Shown here one piece after another: positions 63,557-64,000 of a stretch of DNA of 64,000 bases. The notes under the pieces are model-generated. The model was not told where the DNA came from, searched no databases, and saw only the letters and a program-made list of their open reading frames with translations. Each line of letters opens with the position of its first letter. Position 1 is the first letter of the stretch. The translations under genes and the position numbers were made by a program. The stretch is taken from positions 1,176,501 through 1,240,500 of the forward strand of contig NZ_CP086106.1 in assembly GCF_016765655.2 (NCBI RefSeq), in the 5' to 3' direction. The DNA is from Skermanella mucosa. Its GTDB lineage: Bacteria > Pseudomonadota > Alphaproteobacteria > Azospirillales > Azospirillaceae.

Positions 63557-64000
63557 TCAATAATAGTGGTCCCGGTACTCCCTGTCCCGCATCAGTTGGC
63601 CGACGATGGCCTGCAGCTGGGTTTCGCTCGTGTCGGCGACGATGACGTAGCTCTGCTCGCCGTTGCTCCAGTAGCCGACCCGGACTCCTCCGACCTCCGC
63701 CATGTGCAGTCCGTCGGCGGGGCCGTCGTCGCGCGGCGACAGGCAGATGGTCAGCCGATGACCTTCCCTGTCCTCATAGACGAGGCCGGCCAGGGGATGC
63801 TCCAGGCCCCCCATCACCCGGCCGCCGACCAGCTTCAGGCCGATCGGCGACAGTTCGGGGATATCGACCTGCTCGCCGAGGCGGGCCGAGAGCAGCCGGG
63901 CGAGGTCGGCGCCCGTCGGGCTCGCGGTTCCGACCTGCGGAACGGGGCCTTCGGCGAAGACCAGGTGGGCGCCGGTGGCCTCGACCACATAGGTCGGCAG
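63557..64000 (-). CDS. C-terminal part of an anti-sigma factor-like protein (5' end outside window)
   Basis: The frame is open to the window edge (64000) and ends at 63557, giving 147 residues. The segment GADLARLLSARLGEQVDIPE, then LSPIGLKLVGGRVMGGLEHPLAGLVYEDREGHRLTICL, matches the periplasmic C-terminal domain of RsiW/ChrR-neighbour type transmembrane anti-sigma factors ('LVGGRLL...YEDxxGxRLTL'). The zinc-binding cytoplasmic part and the membrane helix would be upstream, outside. Such proteins hold an ECF sigma factor, whose gene should precede it. Confidence 0.75.
   Translation of the reverse strand: MPTYVVEATGAHLVFAEGPVPQVGTASPTGADLARLLSARLGEQVDIPELSPIGLKLVGGRVMGGLEHPLAGLVYEDREGHRLTICLSPRDDGPADGLHMAEVGGVRVGYWSNGEQSYVIVADTSETQLQAIVGQLMRDREYRDHYY

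Overview
The window is GC-rich chromosomal DNA from an alphaproteobacterium, most like the Azospirillum/Skermanella group of the Rhodospirillales. This is inferred from the three-gene transhydrogenase operon (pntAA-pntAB-pntB, as in Rhodospirillum rubrum), the hopanoid genes (ispH-hpnH, shc), HisKA_2-type kinases, a COQ9 homologue, an alphaproteobacterial LexA box and a PilZ-tailed chemoreceptor. No rRNA, tRNA, CRISPR array, transposase or integrated prophage was seen. Most genes are ordinary housekeeping, envelope and signalling genes packed on both strands.

The standout locus is 9617-12822 on the minus strand. A cytoplasmic PAS-PAS-histidine kinase carries a complete photoactive yellow protein (PYP) domain fused at its C-terminus, downstream of the ATPase domain. 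All chromophore-pocket residues (Tyr, Glu, Thr, Arg, Cys) match Halorhodospira PYP Y42/E46/T50/R52/C69 with a constant offset of 515. Its start codon overlaps (ATGA) the stop of a 4-coumarate-CoA ligase-like gene, the enzyme type expected to activate the p-coumaric acid chromophore. The pair looks like a self-contained blue-light sensory kinase module. Neither a response regulator nor a tyrosine ammonia-lyase lies in the window.

Layout: 1-3 kb has a SPOR-domain tail, a TerB-like protein, a PIN-domain gene with a coupled small partner, and a lytic transglycosylase-like protein. 3-9.6 kb has a chemoreceptor, a GST, an MFS transporter, small proteins and a membrane acyltransferase. 9.6-12.8 kb is the PYP-kinase/ligase operon. 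12.9-17.8 kb has a porin among small proteins, then an aldo/keto reductase divergent from a fucose mutarotase-like gene, then an amine oxidase. 18-23.5 kb is the hopanoid region (ispH-hpnH and convergent shc) interrupted by a terminase-small-subunit-like gene behind a perfect LexA box. 23.8-26.7 kb has a ClpA paralogue and a DedA-type membrane protein. 26.8-34.7 kb has a HisKA_2 kinase, UspA and an alanine/glycine symporter (overlapping), an LpxH-type phosphatase, a hydrolase-TPR fusion, a lipoprotein and a GH13 glucosidase.

34.7-46 kb has a fused indolepyruvate oxidoreductase, an EamA transporter, a YkgJ-type protein, a GAF-HisKA_2 kinase, a long-chain acyl-CoA synthetase and an M3 oligopeptidase. 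46-51.6 kb has a chemoreceptor with a PilZ tail, an unknown beta-rich protein, an ABC1 kinase and a periplasmic protein. 51.8-57.3 kb has the pnt operon and a GAF-PAS-(degenerate GGDEF)-EAL protein. 57.5-64 kb has rpsU, def-coq9, an epimerase, two dehydrogenases, an unknown membrane-anchored protein and the C-terminal part of an anti-sigma factor-like protein running off the end.

The signalling content is high: three orphan kinases, two chemoreceptors and one c-di-GMP phosphodiesterase candidate. No response regulator lies beside any of them.
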